Assembly (NCBI GenBank): GCA_039720395.1
Contig: CM077833.1
Span: 31,221,478-31,285,477 of the forward strand
DNA: 64,000 bases
DNA from: Liquidambar formosana
Taxonomy: Eukaryota; Streptophyta; Magnoliopsida; Saxifragales; Altingiaceae
Reading direction: 5' to 3'
Positions 1 to 12,955 of this stretch are shown here, piece after piece; positions within the stretch are counted from its first letter, which is position 1; every line of letters starts with the position of its first letter. Below the pieces are notes generated by a model. The model had not been told where the DNA came from. It searched no databases and saw only the letters and a list, made by a program, of their open reading frames with translations. The translations under genes were made by a program, and so were the position numbers.

Positions 1-525
1 TGTGAGAAATGTTAATCATAGCCGCAACCTTCTCTTGAAGTAAGTGAGGACACCCGTTTGTTAGCAACAAAGGAAAGAAGTAAATAATCCATGGTTGGGA
101 GGAACATAACTCGGAGTAAAATCCAGAATTTCTACAACCAAACAGCAAGAGGTCAACCCTACAGCAAGGGACGTTCTAGGTATTTGACGCGCATTTTATC
201 CTAGCACATAAGCACAGCGCCTCACCCGCACTTCAGGCTATCCACCACGAGGGCAGGGTTGTTCGCTCTATAAATACTTACACACCCCATCCTCTTGACT
301 AGTCTTCAACCCTCGTGCCCTCTCGTCTGAGAGAGACCAAGTTCATCAAGAGCGGGGACGAAGGAGCAAGAAAAGTAACAGTGAGGTCGAAAACCGTGCA
401 AAATTAAGAAAAAGAACACGACTGTGTAAATTGTCCGATCGCGATCGGAGAAAAAAGGCGAATCCTCATCGAATCTGAAACCCTAATTTCTATATTACTC
501 TGAAACCTAATTCAATTTGTAGAAA
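1..525 (+). promoter_or_regulatory. Promoter and 5' leader of NRPB1
   Basis: The sequence directly upstream of the NRPB1 start codon. A TATA-box match (TATAAATA) lies at 269-276, which would place transcription start near 300. Pyrimidine-rich CCTCTCGTCT follows at about 318-327, like a plant Y patch. A telo-box-like AAACCCTAA lies at 478-486 in the presumed leader, and its inverted form TTAGGGTTT lies at 746-754 inside intron 1. Telo boxes are common in plant housekeeping genes, so both fit a constitutively expressed polymerase subunit. The transcription start is inferred, not seen. Confidence 0.6.
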
Positions 526-3500
526 ATGGACACGCGATTTCCATTTTCTCCAGCTGAGGTCGCCAAAGTGCGCAGGGTCCAGTTTGGCATCCTCAGCCCT
601 GACGAGATCGTAATCTTCTACAAACTCTTCCTTTATTTTCCACAGTTTTTACTTCCTCTGTTTGTTTTCCAAGAAAGTGTAGGAAAATAGAAGAATTCAA
701 TATCTCTTCTATTTTTCTTCGGTTTCTGAGCAAACAAACTGGTTGTTAGGGTTTCATCGGTTTTGTTTTACAATTTTTTTTTTTTCTTTTTTCAATTTTC
801 TGCAGAGGCAAATGTCGGTGGTGCAGATCGAGCACGGCGAGACGACTGAGCGAGGGAAGCCGAAGCCGGCCGGCCTCAGTGATCCTCGGCTTGGCACTAT
901 CGACAGAAAGTTGAAGTGCGAGACCTGCACGGCCAGCATGGCTGAGTGCCCCGGTCATTTTGGGCATCTTGAGCTTGCCAAACCGATGTTCCATATTGGA
1001 TTCATGAAAACTGTACTCAGTATAATGAGATGCGTATGCTTCAATTGCTCCAAAATCCTCGCTGACGAGGTAGTTTTCCCCCGTTGATTTCTTTGTACAT
1101 ATCTGATTGCTTTTTGATTGCTTATCCGATCATCGTACCTTGAAAAAGAATTTGTTTTCAAGTAGTATCTTAGTCAAATTTTCTCAGAGCGGTTAAGATG
1201 ATTCTTCCCATATGAGGTGTCTTTCATACTTCGAGTTCTGAAATTTTAGTGAATTGAGATCTGATCCTTACTAAATTTTTATTCTCATAGAATTGAATGT
1301 GATTTAACTTTGGCTGAATCATGCCCAACAATGGAGTACAAGCTCTGATTTCTCGGTCCCATACTTTTTAGTTTTTAAGGAACTAACTGGTTAGATTTTA
1401 ATTGTTCGAGTAATTATGAGCTGCCCAACCTTTTATATGAGTTAACAATTAAGTCAGTTCAGTTAACGAGGGATATATGCAGAATAGACATCTGAAACCA
1501 AAGAAAACAGAACATTGCATTCTGACATTAAGGAAACTGGCTTTGCCAAGAATAAGAGAAACTCGCACTTGGATTTGAACCAAATCCAAAATGGCTGAAC
1601 ATATAACAGTAACAGTTACTGGATATATTTTAACTGTACGAGTGAAGTATTGAAGCATCAAGTACTTAGCTGAGGCATAAAATGCCTATATGCTACTATT
1701 GAATCTTACTGGGGAGGAGGGATATCGTGATATATAGAAACGTCATCTAATACATATGAGCTTTGTCCTGTGTTCTTTCCACTTGTTCTTGGTATGTACT
1801 GTTGAACATTGGATTTCTTATGTAGTTATGATTTTTGTAGGAGGATCACAAGTTTAAGCAAGCACAAAAAATTAGAAATCCAAAACATAGACTTAAAAAG
1901 ATATTGGATGCCTGTAAGAACAAAACCAAATGTGAAGGTGGTGATGAAATTGAGGGCCAAGGTCAAGATTCCGATGAACCAGTTAAGAAGACGCGAGGGG
2001 GTTGTGGCGCCCAGCAGCCAAAGCTAACCATTGAAGGCATGAAAATGATTGCTGAGTACAAGATTCAAAGGAAGAAAAATGATGACACGGAACAGCTTCC
2101 TGAACCTGCCGAAAGAAAACAGCAGCTTTCTGCGGAAAGGGTATTTCATTCTGAAAATGCTTCTTGTCATTTCTTTTTACTTCTTCTCCTTTTCTGGCCT
2201 ATTGATTTCAGTAATATTTTAAATATTTTCTTGCATCTGTCCAGGTGCTAAGTGTTCTGAAGAGGATAAGTGATGAAGACTGCACTTTACTGGGCTTGAA
2301 TCCTAAATATGCCCGTCCAGATTGGATGATTTTGCAAGTCCTTCCAATACCTCCACCTCCAGTGAGACCTTCTGTGATGATGGATACTTCCTCTCGGAGT
2401 GAGGCAAGCCTTTTGTGCAGTCTTTGACTCATTTTATGAGCAGTCCTAAAAAATAAGAGGTGTAGCTATTCTTATGGGGTTTTGTAGGAATGGAATGTAC
2501 AGAGTTTCAGTAAAATGATGGGTTGGTCGCATTAATAATAAGGAAATTCTTTGCTGTTGGTATTTATCTGTCTTCATCTTATAGATTATGAGTTGACCTC
2601 TAATATCTTTGTCTTGAATGTCTCTTCTTGAACCAGGACGATTTAACTCATCAGTTGGCCATGATCATTAGGCATAATGAGAATCTTAGGAGACAGGAGA
2701 GAAATGGGGCTCCTGCGCACATTATCTCAGAATTCGGGCAGTTATTGCAGTTCCACGTGGCTACATATTTCGATAATGAGCTTCCGGGTCAGCCAAGGGT
2801 ATGTCTGCTTATATGGATGCTTTTATTCTCTTATTCTTATTGGTATCATATTCTAGGTATCAATTGAAGTTCCTTTTTACTGTCCAGGCAACACAGAGAT
2901 CGGGCCGCCCTATCAAATCAATCTGCAGTAGGCTTAAGGCTAAGGAGGGTCGGATCAGAGGCAATTTGATGGGGAAACGTGTGGATTTTTCTGCACGAAC
3001 AGTCATCACACCTGACCCAACCATTAACATTGATGAACTGGGAGTACCATGGAGTATTGCTTTAAATTTAACATATCCGGAAACTGTGACTCCTTATAAT
3101 ATTGAAAGGTTGGAGATCTTAAATAAAATTTATTTGGTTTCACTCCCCGTGTTTCTGGCTCTTTTGTTGTAAAAGATTACCTTAACTGTCAGGCTGAAGG
3201 AGCTTGTTGAATATGGGCCCCATCCCCCCCCTGGAAAAACTGGTGCCAAGTACATTATAAGGGAAGATGGTCAGAGGCTTGATCTTCGTTATTTGAAAAA
3301 AAGTAGTGATCATCATCTGGAGCTTGGATACAAGGCAAATAATCTTTTTTGTGTTTTGAATTGTTCTTGATTAGGTTTTCAACCTTTCACCTTGCATTTG
3401 TTCTATCCTCATTGCAGGTGGAGCGACACTTAAATGATGGAGACTTTGTTCTCTTTAACCGACAGCCAAGTCTGCATAAGATGTCGATCATGGGACATAG

Positions 3501-6500
3501 AATCAAGATCATGCCATATTCAACCTTTCGCTTGAATTTATCTGTTACTTCCCCATACAATGCAGATTTTGATGGAGATGAAATGAACATGCATGTTCCT
3601 CAGTCATTTGAAACAAGAGCAGAAGTTTTGGAGCTGATGATGGTACCTAAATGCATTGTGTCACCTCAATCCAATCGACCAGTAATGGGTATTGTTCAGG
3701 ACACACTTCTAGGTTGCCGCAAGATCACTAAGAGAGATACATTCATCGAGAAGGTAGTGCCAGGAATTTGTTTAATATGCTAATATCTGCCCAAGTTTCT
3801 GACCTCAACATATTTTTGGGTTTTTGCAGGATGTTTTTATGAATATCTTGATGTGGTGGGAGGATTTTGATGGGAAAATACCTGCGCCAGCAATTTTGAA
3901 GCCTAGACCTCTTTGGACCGGAAAACAAGTGTTTAATCTTATCATTCCGAAGCAAATAAATCTCATTAGAACGTCTGCTTGGCACTCGGAATCTGAAACT
4001 GGATTTATAACTCCAGGAGATACACAAGTTCGAATTGAGAGAGGGGAGGTCCTTACCGGTACTCTTTGCAAGAAAACCCTTGGGACATCTACGGGGAGTC
4101 TTATACATGTCATCTGGTATTTTTGTGAAAAAAATTGAAACGATTCTTGGATGCTATTTCTTTGATTTCTGCATGTTTTCGAATGGTGCATTACCATCAT
4201 TCATGTTCATGTTCATGTTCATGTGTGCAGGGAGGAGGTTGGTCCAGATGCTGCTCGCAAATTCTTGGGACACACCCAGTGGCTTGTTAACTATTGGCTT
4301 TTGCAGAATGGTTTTAGCATTGGTATTGGAGACACTATTGCTGATGCATCAACTATGGAAAAAATAAACGAAACTATTTCTAAAGCCAAGAATGAAGTGA
4401 AAGAACTTATTAGGACTGCCCATGAAAAGCAGTTAGAGGCTGAGCCTGGGCGGACTATGATGGATTCATTTGAGAATAGAGTGAATCAGGTGCAGGAATT
4501 ATATAAGATATTTTTGTGAATAGCCTGCCCTACCCTTTCTGATTCTCCTAACACATGCTTCTCCTTTCAGGTGTTGAACAAGGCTCGTGATGATGCTGGA
4601 AGTAGTGCCCAGAAGAGCTTAGCAGAGAGTAACAATCTTAAGGCAATGGTCACAGCTGGATCGAAAGGAAGTTTTATCAACATATCACAAATGACTGCTT
4701 GTGTAGGACAGCAGAATGTTGAAGGCAAGCGAATCCCTTATGGCTTCATAGATCGGACCCTTCCCCATTTTACCAAAGATGACTATGGACCCGAAAGTCG
4801 TGGGTTTGTGGAGAACTCTTATCTACGTGGTCTAACCCCCCAAGAGTTCTTTTTTCATGCTATGGGTGGTAGGGAAGGTTTGATTGATACAGCAGTTAAA
4901 ACTTCTGAGACCGGATATATCCAGAGGCGACTCGTGAAAGCTATGGAAGACATAATGGTCAAATACGATGGTACCGTTAGGAATTCATTGGGGGATGTTA
5001 TTCAGTTCCTATATGGGGAAGACGGTATGGATTCTGTTTGGATTGAATCACAAAAGTTGGATTCTCTTAAAATGAAGAAATCTGAGTTTGATAGGGTTTT
5101 CAGATATGAGATTGATGATGGGAATTGGAACCCTAGTTACATGTTGCCGGAACATATTGAGGACCTTAAAACCATTAGGGAGTTTCGCAATGTGTTTGAT
5201 GCCGAAGTTCAGAAACTTGAAGTAGATCGGTACCAGCTTGGGACAGAGATAGCCACCACTGGTGATAACACTTGGCCTATGCCTGTGAATCTCAAGAGGC
5301 TCATTTGGAATGCACAAAAGACATTTAAGGTTGATATGAGAAGACCTTCAGATATGCATCCGATGGAGATTGTGGAAGCTGTTGATAAGCTTCAGGAGAG
5401 GCTGAAGGTTGTCCCTGGTGATGATCCGATGAGCATGGAGGCTCAGAAAAATGCCACGCTCTTTTTCAACATCTTGCTTCGTAGCACATTTGCCAGTAAG
5501 AGGGTGTTGAAAGAATACAGACTTACTCGTGAGGCATTTGAGTGGGTTATAGGTGAGATAGAATCACGCTTTTTACAGTCACTTGTAGCACCTGGAGAAA
5601 TGATTGGTTGTGTTGCTGCCCAGTCCATTGGTGAGCCTGCCACACAGATGACCCTTAACACCTTCCATTATGCTGGTGTTAGTGCTAAGAATGTCACTCT
5701 TGGTGTTCCAAGGCTGAGGGAAATTATTAATGTAGCTAAGAAAATAAAAACTCCTTCTCTCTCTGTCTACTTGAAGCCTGAAGTTAACAAGACGAAGGAA
5801 AAGGCCAAGAATATCCAGTGCGCTTTGGAGTACACTACCCTTCGCAGTGTAACCCAAGCTACCGAGGTATGGTATGATCCAGACCCCATGAGCACCATTA
5901 TAGAGGAGGATGTTGATTTTGTAAAGTCCTATTATGAAATGCCTGATGAAGAAATTGCCCCTGAAAAAATTTCTCCCTGGCTACTCCGCATAGAGTTAAA
6001 TCGGGAGATGATGGTTGATAAGAAGTTGAGCATGGCAGATATTGCTGAGAAGATCAATCTTGAGTTTGATGATGATTTAACCTGCATTTTTAATGATGAC
6101 AATGCTGAAAAATTGATTCTTCGTATCCGCATTATGAATGACGAGGCTCCAAAGGGGGAGTTACAAGATGAATCCGCTGAAGATGATGTTTTTCTTAAGA
6201 AAATTGAGAGTAATATGCTGACAGAAATGGCCCTTCGAGGCATACCTGATATCAACAAGGTGTTCATTAAATCTGGTAAAATAAACAAGTTTGATGAAAA
6301 TGAAGGATTTAAGCCAGAGGTTGAGTGGATGCTTGATACTGAAGGTGTTAATCTTTTAGCTGTCATATGTCACGAAGATGTTGATGCCAGGAGGACGACT
6401 AGTAATCATTTGATTGAAGTAATTGAAGTTCTTGGAATTGAAGCAGTTCGCCGATCCCTGCTGGATGAGTTGCGAGTGGTAATATCTTTTGATGGATCCT

Positions 6501-9158
6501 ATGTAAACTACAGGCATCTGGCTATCTTGTGTGACACTATGACCTACCGTGGTCACTTGATGGCCATTACTCGTCATGGTATTAATCGGAATGATACTGG
6601 GCCAATGATGAGATGCTCGTTTGAAGAAACAGTTGATATTCTTCTTGATGCTGCTGTGTATGCTGAAACAGATTATCTCAGGGGTGTTACAGAAAATATC
6701 ATGTTGGGTCAGCTCGCACCCATTGGTACTGGAGATTGTGCCCTCTATCTTAATGATAAGATGCTGGAGCATGCTATTGATCTCCAACTACCTAGTTATA
6801 CGGAAGGTTTGGATTTTGGCATGACACCTTCTCGTTCACCAATCACGGGTACACCTTATCGTGATGGAATGATGTCACCAAATTACTTGCTAAGCCCAAA
6901 TCTCCGTCTGTCACCAATTTCGGATGCACAATTTTCACCATACGTTGGTGGAATGGCCTTCTCTCCTACATCATCTCCTGGATACAGTCCCTCATCTCCA
7001 GGGTACAGTCCATCGTCTCCAGGATATAGTCCTACCTCTCCTGGTTATAGTCCAACCTCCCCTGGATACAGCCCTACATCACCTGGTTACAGCCCCACTT
7101 CTCCTACTTACAGTCCCAGCTCTCCAGGTTATAGTCCTACAAGTCCTGCGTATTCTCCTACAAGTCCATCTTACTCCCCTACGTCGCCAAGCTATAGTCC
7201 CACTTCGCCCAGCTACAGCCCCACCTCTCCAAGTTACAGCCCTACATCCCCCAGTTACAGCCCTACTTCCCCCAGTTACAGCCCCACTTCTCCAAGTTAC
7301 AGCCCCACTTCTCCTGCATACAGCCCCACTTCTCCTGCATACAGCCCCACTTCGCCTGCATATAGTCCCACCTCACCTTCTTATAGCCCAACCTCACCTT
7401 CTTACAGCCCAACTTCACCATCCTACAGCCCAACCTCACCTTCATATAGTCCAACCTCTCCATCATACAGCCCCTCCTCTCCTGCCTATAGCCCCACTTC
7501 TCCTGGTTACAGTCCAACCTCTCCAAGCTATAGTCCAACTTCTCCGAGCTATAGCCCCACATCTCCAAGTTACAATCCTTCTTCAGCAAAATACAGCCCA
7601 TCCCTGGCATACTCCCCGAGCAGCCCAAGACTGACACCATCCAGTCCATACAGTCCAACGTCTCCGAATTACAGGTAAATGGAAATATGTTACCTTTGGC
7701 AGTTGATATTTAGTTTTCTTCCATGATTGGTCAACTTTTCTCAGCTTTATGTGAGGTTAAATCATTACTTGCTGACTATCGTTGAACACCACTTATATGT
7801 GAGAAGGCAATGTGGCAGTTATTGGGAAACAGAGGAGTAGGAAGGCCCAACTCTGTCCCTGTTTACCATATGAAATATAATGAAAAGTTGAACTTCCACT
7901 CATACATGCAGTTGTACTGTAACTGTGGCTCCATACGGGGGAATTTCCTGTGGTTCTTAGGTTGGGCATAGATGCAACTAAATCTTTTCTCAAAGGGCCC
8001 CTAAAAGCCCCCAAAACAAAGAGATTTTTCTCTGTCCCTCCTAAGAATCCCTGGAGGAGAGAATCAGAGCTGGTAACAACTTAGCTGTTGTCCTGTGTCT
8101 GAACCTTGGCTGGACTTATCCTTGATTTGCATTTTAAAGTTTAAATTAAGCTATGTTGGTTTGTCTTGCTGAGTCACAGGCTGGGGTAGGTTTTTAAAAT
8201 TATTGTGGATCATCCTTTAGTTTGAACTGTGCGCATTCTTAATTATGTGTGCTTAACTTTTATTTTCTTTTGTTGCAGCCCAACATCACCGTCATATTCA
8301 CCAACCTCTCCATCTTATTCCCCCTCAAGTCCAACGTATAGTCCCAGCAGGTACCTTTATTTCTCATGATCTCATGTGTGGCTTTTACATTTTTTTGCAT
8401 GGCCTCATCTATTTATTATTTTTGGATTTTTTATGATACTTCATTTACAGCAACCGCCAGTAATTTTTCATCAGTTATAGCTGAGGGCCCAATATATAAT
8501 ATATGCTGCTAGTGTGAAATAAGTTAACAAACCGATAATTTTCTGAAGATAATAGCTTTTGTTTACAAAGTAACTATTCCTGGGTAAAGGGAGGTTGAGT
8601 GTGCACTAGCCTATCAGTAGGCTTGTATAGAGATACCAACCAAAAGGAGGGGTTAAAATTTTGTGCTGGATGGTGCATAGTACATGGATTCATTTGCCTT
8701 GTCAGAACTCCTTGAATCCTGAAGTGTTTTCTTCACATTGGTATACATTTTTCATTAAATTTATTTGTGTGCTTAGATGACACTTCTTCTTTCTTTTTGG
8801 TTACAACTGTACAAGCTTAGATGACAATCTTGTTTTGCCTTTTCTTTATTGCCTTTGTTGCAGCCCTTACAATTCTGGTGTGAGTCCAGACTATAGCCCA
8901 AGTTCGCCCCAGTACAGGTGGGTGAAAATTTTAATTTCTGATGGTTTTGGTATTGTTTGCTGATGCTCATAATGAAATTATAGAAAGTGCATAAATTTTA
9001 TTAGACCGAAGTGCATAAATTTTATTCTTCATATTTCTGTGCTTGTTGTACACAGTCCAAGTGCAGGGTACTCACCAAGTGCGCCTGGGTACTCACCGTC
9101 ATCTACCAGCCAGTACACGCCTCAGTTAAACAATAAGGATAAGGGGGATTCTCGGTAA
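526..9158 (+). CDS. NRPB1: DNA-directed RNA polymerase II largest subunit (RPB1)
   Basis: Catalytic subunit of nuclear RNA polymerase II, which makes mRNA. Exons inferred from splice sites and family alignment: 526-609, 806-1069, 1841-2140, 2245-2403, 2637-2798, 2888-3108, 3193-3334, 3418-3753, 3830-4116, 4231-4489, 4571-7674, 8279-8350, 8864-8917, 9056-9158. They total 5547 bases, about 1848 residues, close to Arabidopsis NRPB1. Visible signatures: the N-terminal zinc site C66, C69, C76, H79; the catalytic magnesium loop NADFDGDE (D494, D496, D498; 3559-3582); the trigger-loop region around [17 protein letters not shown] (about 5655-5705); and the C-terminal domain of YSPTSPS heptads from about 6960. 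Two introns (2404-2636 and 3335-3417) have GC rather than GT donors. The tail after the heptads is short and charged, ending KDKGDSR. The reading frame is intact across all joins. Identity is very secure; individual exon borders are inferred. Confidence 0.97.
6960..7674 (+). repeat. Coding 21-bp heptad array of the RPB1 C-terminal domain
   Basis: About 30 tandem 21-base units in exon 11 encode YSPTSPS-like heptads. The first units carry G at position 7, the middle ones S or A, and the distal ones drift (for example YNPSSAK). Exons 12-14 add a few more units. In the RPB1 family the heptads are phosphorylated at Ser2, Ser5 and Ser7 to recruit capping, splicing and termination factors. Synonymous codons vary between units, so the array looks maintained by protein selection rather than recently expanded. 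Confidence 0.9.
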
Positions 9159-9184
9159 ATTTTCGTCATGAGCTGTTCACCAGG

Positions 9185-9262
9185 TATAGGGCACTCACCA
9201 AGTGCACCTGAATACTCACCGCCATCGCCTACCTGCCAGTACACGCCAGAGTTTTTCTTGTA
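9185..9262 (+). pseudogene. Decayed extra copy of the last NRPB1 exon
   Basis: Directly after the NRPB1 stop codon, about 9188-9250 repeats the sequence of exon 14 (about 9065-9126) with scattered substitutions. Read in the matching frame it gives heptad-like GHSPSAPEYSPPSPT, followed by QYTPE and a stop. It lies past the stop at 9156-9158, and no acceptor here keeps frame with exon 13. It is probably a tandem duplicate now in the 3' untranslated region. Confidence 0.7.
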
Positions 9263-11582
9263 GCATACTGGCCTGTGTTATCCTAAAACATCTGGTCCAT
9301 AGGTGGGGTAGAATGGCGGAGCAGGATTTGTGTTGGTGATCCAAGTAGTTGGGACAAGGCTGTGTTTAGTTGACTTGACAGCAAAAATGGCTGTGGAAAT
9401 AGCTCAATTTTTTACTTAAAACAATTGGACTGTATAAGTTGTTCAGAAATTGAATTATTTGTAACAGTATGGCTTTTTTTTTTTTGTCCTGACGTTGACA
9501 TAATCACTCTTACCTCTCCTAGCAAGATTCACATAGAAGCAGACTTTGGGAGAAAAGAGGGAGAAGTAGATTTTCTAGGAGTACATAAGGTAGGGGCATT
9601 TCGGATTGTATGGAATTTATTATCTTTCTGAAGGGCATTGCGGACTTTACAGTAGTATTGTAAGCAAGAGTGAGATCCATGTAACTTTGACATCACCAAC
9701 TGTCCTGGGTTGATACCGGGTATAAGTAAGGTGGGATTGTGAGGTTAAAAATTATTTTGATAGTCTTACTCTTTTTTTTTTTTTTACTTTAATTGGTCCT
9801 TGACACCACATTGGTCATGACAGTTACGGACAAGGATTTTTTGTTTTTTCTTCCCGTATTATAGATGTAGATCTGGCGTTAGTTCTTATTGATGGGCCGG
9901 ACTCAACCCGTCACTTCTAAAGACATTGGGTTATCCGAAACCAACACGCTTATTGCACAGGATTGGCAATGCATCCTCAAGCATGGCTTTGCAACTCAAG
10001 GATACAGAGGTAACACCAGTACACTACCGAGGTTCAAGAAAGGTCGTTCCTCAAGCATGGCTACAGAGACTAGAGTCTCTAGTCTGGAGAGGCGCTTGGA
10101 TGCTGGCTCATGGACGGTGGCAGTTTAGGCTTTCTTGTACTTGTTTTTTCCTCCTAAATGTTTGTATTTCCTCAAAACACTACTTGCCTCCACTGCAGCT
10201 CCATTAATTTTCTGTCATGTCATAAATATTTAAAAAAAATATCAATTTAAAAATACGAATGATCATATAACAAGTGATCAAAAATAAATGGTAGGGAGCT
10301 CCTCCACCCTTAGGTGGAGGCGCCAAGTACTGTCCAAAAAGAAAGCAGACTAGAGATGCGGATCGTTGAGCTTATTGACTTGGAAACAAAAATCTCGAAG
10401 ATCCTTTAGGCATCCTATGGTAGAGTCATTCCCTATTGATTTACGGAACCTTCTTACGGGGGACTTAGTTGGGCTTTGTGTGCCCGAAACTGTAAAAATG
10501 AACACGAGTTCCAATCAATGCAATCCAGACTGGGCCCTTTGAGAAAGTAAACGAAGTTTAAGGTTATATTTGGTTTGCAGAAATTGCAAGGGAAAGAAAA
10601 AAGAAGGGAAAAAATATGTATAGAAAAAAGGAAGCAAAAAACAAATATAAAGTTTTCTTGTGTTTGGTTATCCAAGGAAAAATAAGAGAATTCATGTATG
10701 AATACAATACTATTTTAAGTGAAAATTTTAGAACAAATAATTCAACATGATAGATAGCTCAACTCCAGTGCACCAAGCCGTTTTTGATTAGCTAAAAGTC
10801 TAAAATGATTGAAGCTTATCTTAAAATAAAAAATTAAAATCATGAAAATCACTTTTAAAGGGGCAATTTTGAGCACAACGTTTACCCAAAATATTAAGGT
10901 TAGTCAAAAATAAAAATAAATAAATAAACATACAATGGAAAGTGAAAAAATGGATTAAAAACATGGGAGTAGAAGATAAAGTTTTGAAGCTTTGGCTGAC
11001 AAAGACAGTGCCCACCCGTCGAAGGTTTTTCGTTCATTCTTTTGTAGGACACCTCTTTAGGTGGAAAACCCAACCCATCTCTCTATCAACCTCTGCAACA
11101 AAATTCATATCCATATCCAACTTTTGCATTTCTCCTCTCTATCAAGTAACAAGGAAATCCTCCTGATCGAGTTTATCTCGGTGATGAAACCCACCCCCAA
11201 ATTCAGATGCTGGAGTGAGCCAGTGAATGTTATTGCAAAGGGTCCAACTCGTCAATGAAGGAGAGAGATCATTGTCAACTCAAGTGGCGAACAAGATGAC
11301 AAGCAATGAGCGTTCCACAGTGGCATGGATTTCAGTTCACAATACATATGCTACCAGATCTGAGATGATGAGTGCTCAGTCGTCAATCTGAGTTCAAGGA
11401 CGGTGAATGGCAGTCAAATGTTGTCGACGATGATGGTTGATTGGTGGTTTAATGGAGGTTCGCAGTTTAATGTAAGCGGTCACACCTCAAAGGGTGGAAG
11501 GTGAGGAAGTGAGGGATTTGTTCGTGAGAGTCGAGGGGTTGAGCCCGATAAAAATTTCTTCCATATTTTCCATACTTTCCAA
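9263..11582. other. Intergenic, mostly unrecognised
   Basis: The first few hundred bases are presumably NRPB1 3' untranslated region. Short open frames at 9889-10207 overlap each other and match nothing I know. A short inverted repeat, CCTCCACC at 10301-10308 with GGTGGAGG at 10313-10320, could form a hairpin. From about 10560 the text TTTGGTTTGCAGAAATTG resembles the outer end of the PIF/Harbinger-like MITEs seen elsewhere here, but it is too diverged to define an element. Confidence 0.4.
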
Positions 11583-11737
11583 ATGTTTTTAAACAGAAAA
11601 TTAAATTTAGAATTTTCATCCCAATTTTCCCTAATTTTTTTTTCCTCTCATTTTTCCATTACAACCAAACAAAGAAAAGTGTAATTTCTCATAATTTATT
11701 TTTTTTCCTTGGCAAAATCCATGAACCAAACAGAGGG
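11583..11737 (-). mobile_element. Partial PIF/Harbinger-like MITE, one end only
   Basis: On the minus strand this starts CCCTCTGTTTGGTTCATGG at 11737 and continues with a purine-rich stretch and a TTTGGTTGTAATGG segment, in the same order as the better-preserved elements at 35943-36161 and 37027-37246. The partner terminus and target-site duplication are not clear. It may belong to a larger, decayed element reaching back to about 10560. Confidence 0.45.
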
Positions 11738-12312
11738 TACAAGTTCTCACAAGAGTTTGAATTTTAAATTATCTTCCAACTATTCCAAATTACTCTCCAT
11801 TTTTCACTAAGCAGGTGAATTTGATCCCCATGATTTAGTTTTCTTAAAATATTCAAAGTTAATGTATATGTGTCATTTGCTTCACCCCGAAATACCCATA
11901 TCTATGTTAGAAAAATATATGATTTTCTTTACAGTTTCCAAATTTTGGATCACACACGTGTGTATGAGTTTTATTTACGCACGTGTGTATAAGTATTTCT
12001 ATGTATGGTGTATGAATATGGAATTGACAGCAATTTAAACTAGGTTACCAAACTGAACTTGACCCCAGAACAATAAATATGGAAATCACCGCTTACTTCT
12101 ACAGCAAGCTCTCTCTCATTAGAAGCCCGCTTTCTCCCCGTTGGACGACCATTGCTGCTCGCTGTTCAAGCAGGGTCCCTGCCTCAACGTCTACTACCGC
12201 TGCTACCTGTTAGTTAGGTCAGATTCGCTTCTCTCAACATCAAACCCTCTCTGTGGCCATGCTTTCTCTTATGTAGGTTTGACAACCCATGTGTTACTAA
12301 ATCTCTTGCTTC

Positions 12313-12415
12313 TTTTTTTTTTTTTTTTGGTTACAGTGGGAGGGTTCAAACCGAGAACCCTTTACCTATCCTATTTTTACCCCTTATCCCACCCTCCTTC
12401 ACCAATAGGTTAACT
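12313..12415 (-). mobile_element. Possible tRNA-derived SINE
   Basis: On the minus strand this reads from AACCTATTGGTG, through GGTTTGAACCC (a good match to the RNA polymerase III B box), to a pure A tail (the T run at 12313-12328). The order A-box-like, B box, A tail fits a tRNA-derived SINE of about 100 bp. The A box is weak and no target-site duplication was found. Confidence 0.35.
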
Positions 12416-12848
12416 CCCGTGGCTACTAAATCTGTTACTTCATTGGCCAAGAGATTGTGCTTTTCTCATGGGTGTTTATATGCTTCTTGTGTTGGGCTTG
12501 AGAATATACACAAGTTGTATTTTTTTTATGTTTTCTTTTGCTTTGAGATTATTTACAAATTCTGATATGGGGTTCTTTTATCCCGAGATTATGATTTCCC
12601 ACCATTTTGTTTACAAAATCCTTGCTTTCCAATTAATGAGTTTTAGTAGTTTAATTGTATTATACGTTTGGGTGCTGGAAGAAAGAGGCAAAAGACAATG
12701 CTAATACAGTTTTAAAAATCCCTAAAAATTTAAGGACAATACAATCAAACTTTTCAAATTCTATTCTATTGTTTTTTTAGCTGTTTCAGTTCAGTTTACT
12801 AGCTAGTAAAAAATCGTTTGAGCAGGCTTTAGTTGAGCCATAATAGGT

Positions 12849-12955
12849 TCCCAGTGGCCTAGTGGTGTGGTGGTACCCAGGTGGGTTAGGGTTTCGGTAG
12901 TGTTAGTTTGGGGTCGATTTGCCGCCAATGCAACAAAAAATAGAAAAATAATAAT
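12849..12955 (+). mobile_element. tRNA-derived SINE, copy 1
   Basis: TGGCCTAGTGG at 12855-12865 matches the RNA polymerase III A box. Downstream are GGTTTCGGTAG and GGGTCGATTTG, both B-box-like, then an A-rich tail at about 12931-12955. Its head (TGGCCTAGTGGT then GGTACCCAG and a TGGG/TTAGG segment) recurs on the minus strand at 62743-62846, which supports a dispersed family. Confidence 0.5.

Noticed and set aside
6924..7634. Long open frame (236 codons) in a second frame across the CTD array
   Set aside because: The 21-bp coding repeat keeps other frames open; it lies wholly inside NRPB1 exon 11 and encodes low-complexity text.
7263..7658. Antisense open frame across the CTD array
   Set aside because: Same cause: shadow of the heptad repeat on the other strand.
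9889..10207. Two overlapping open frames of 79 and 93 codons
   Set aside because: Both frames open in the same place, no known domain and no splice or promoter context.
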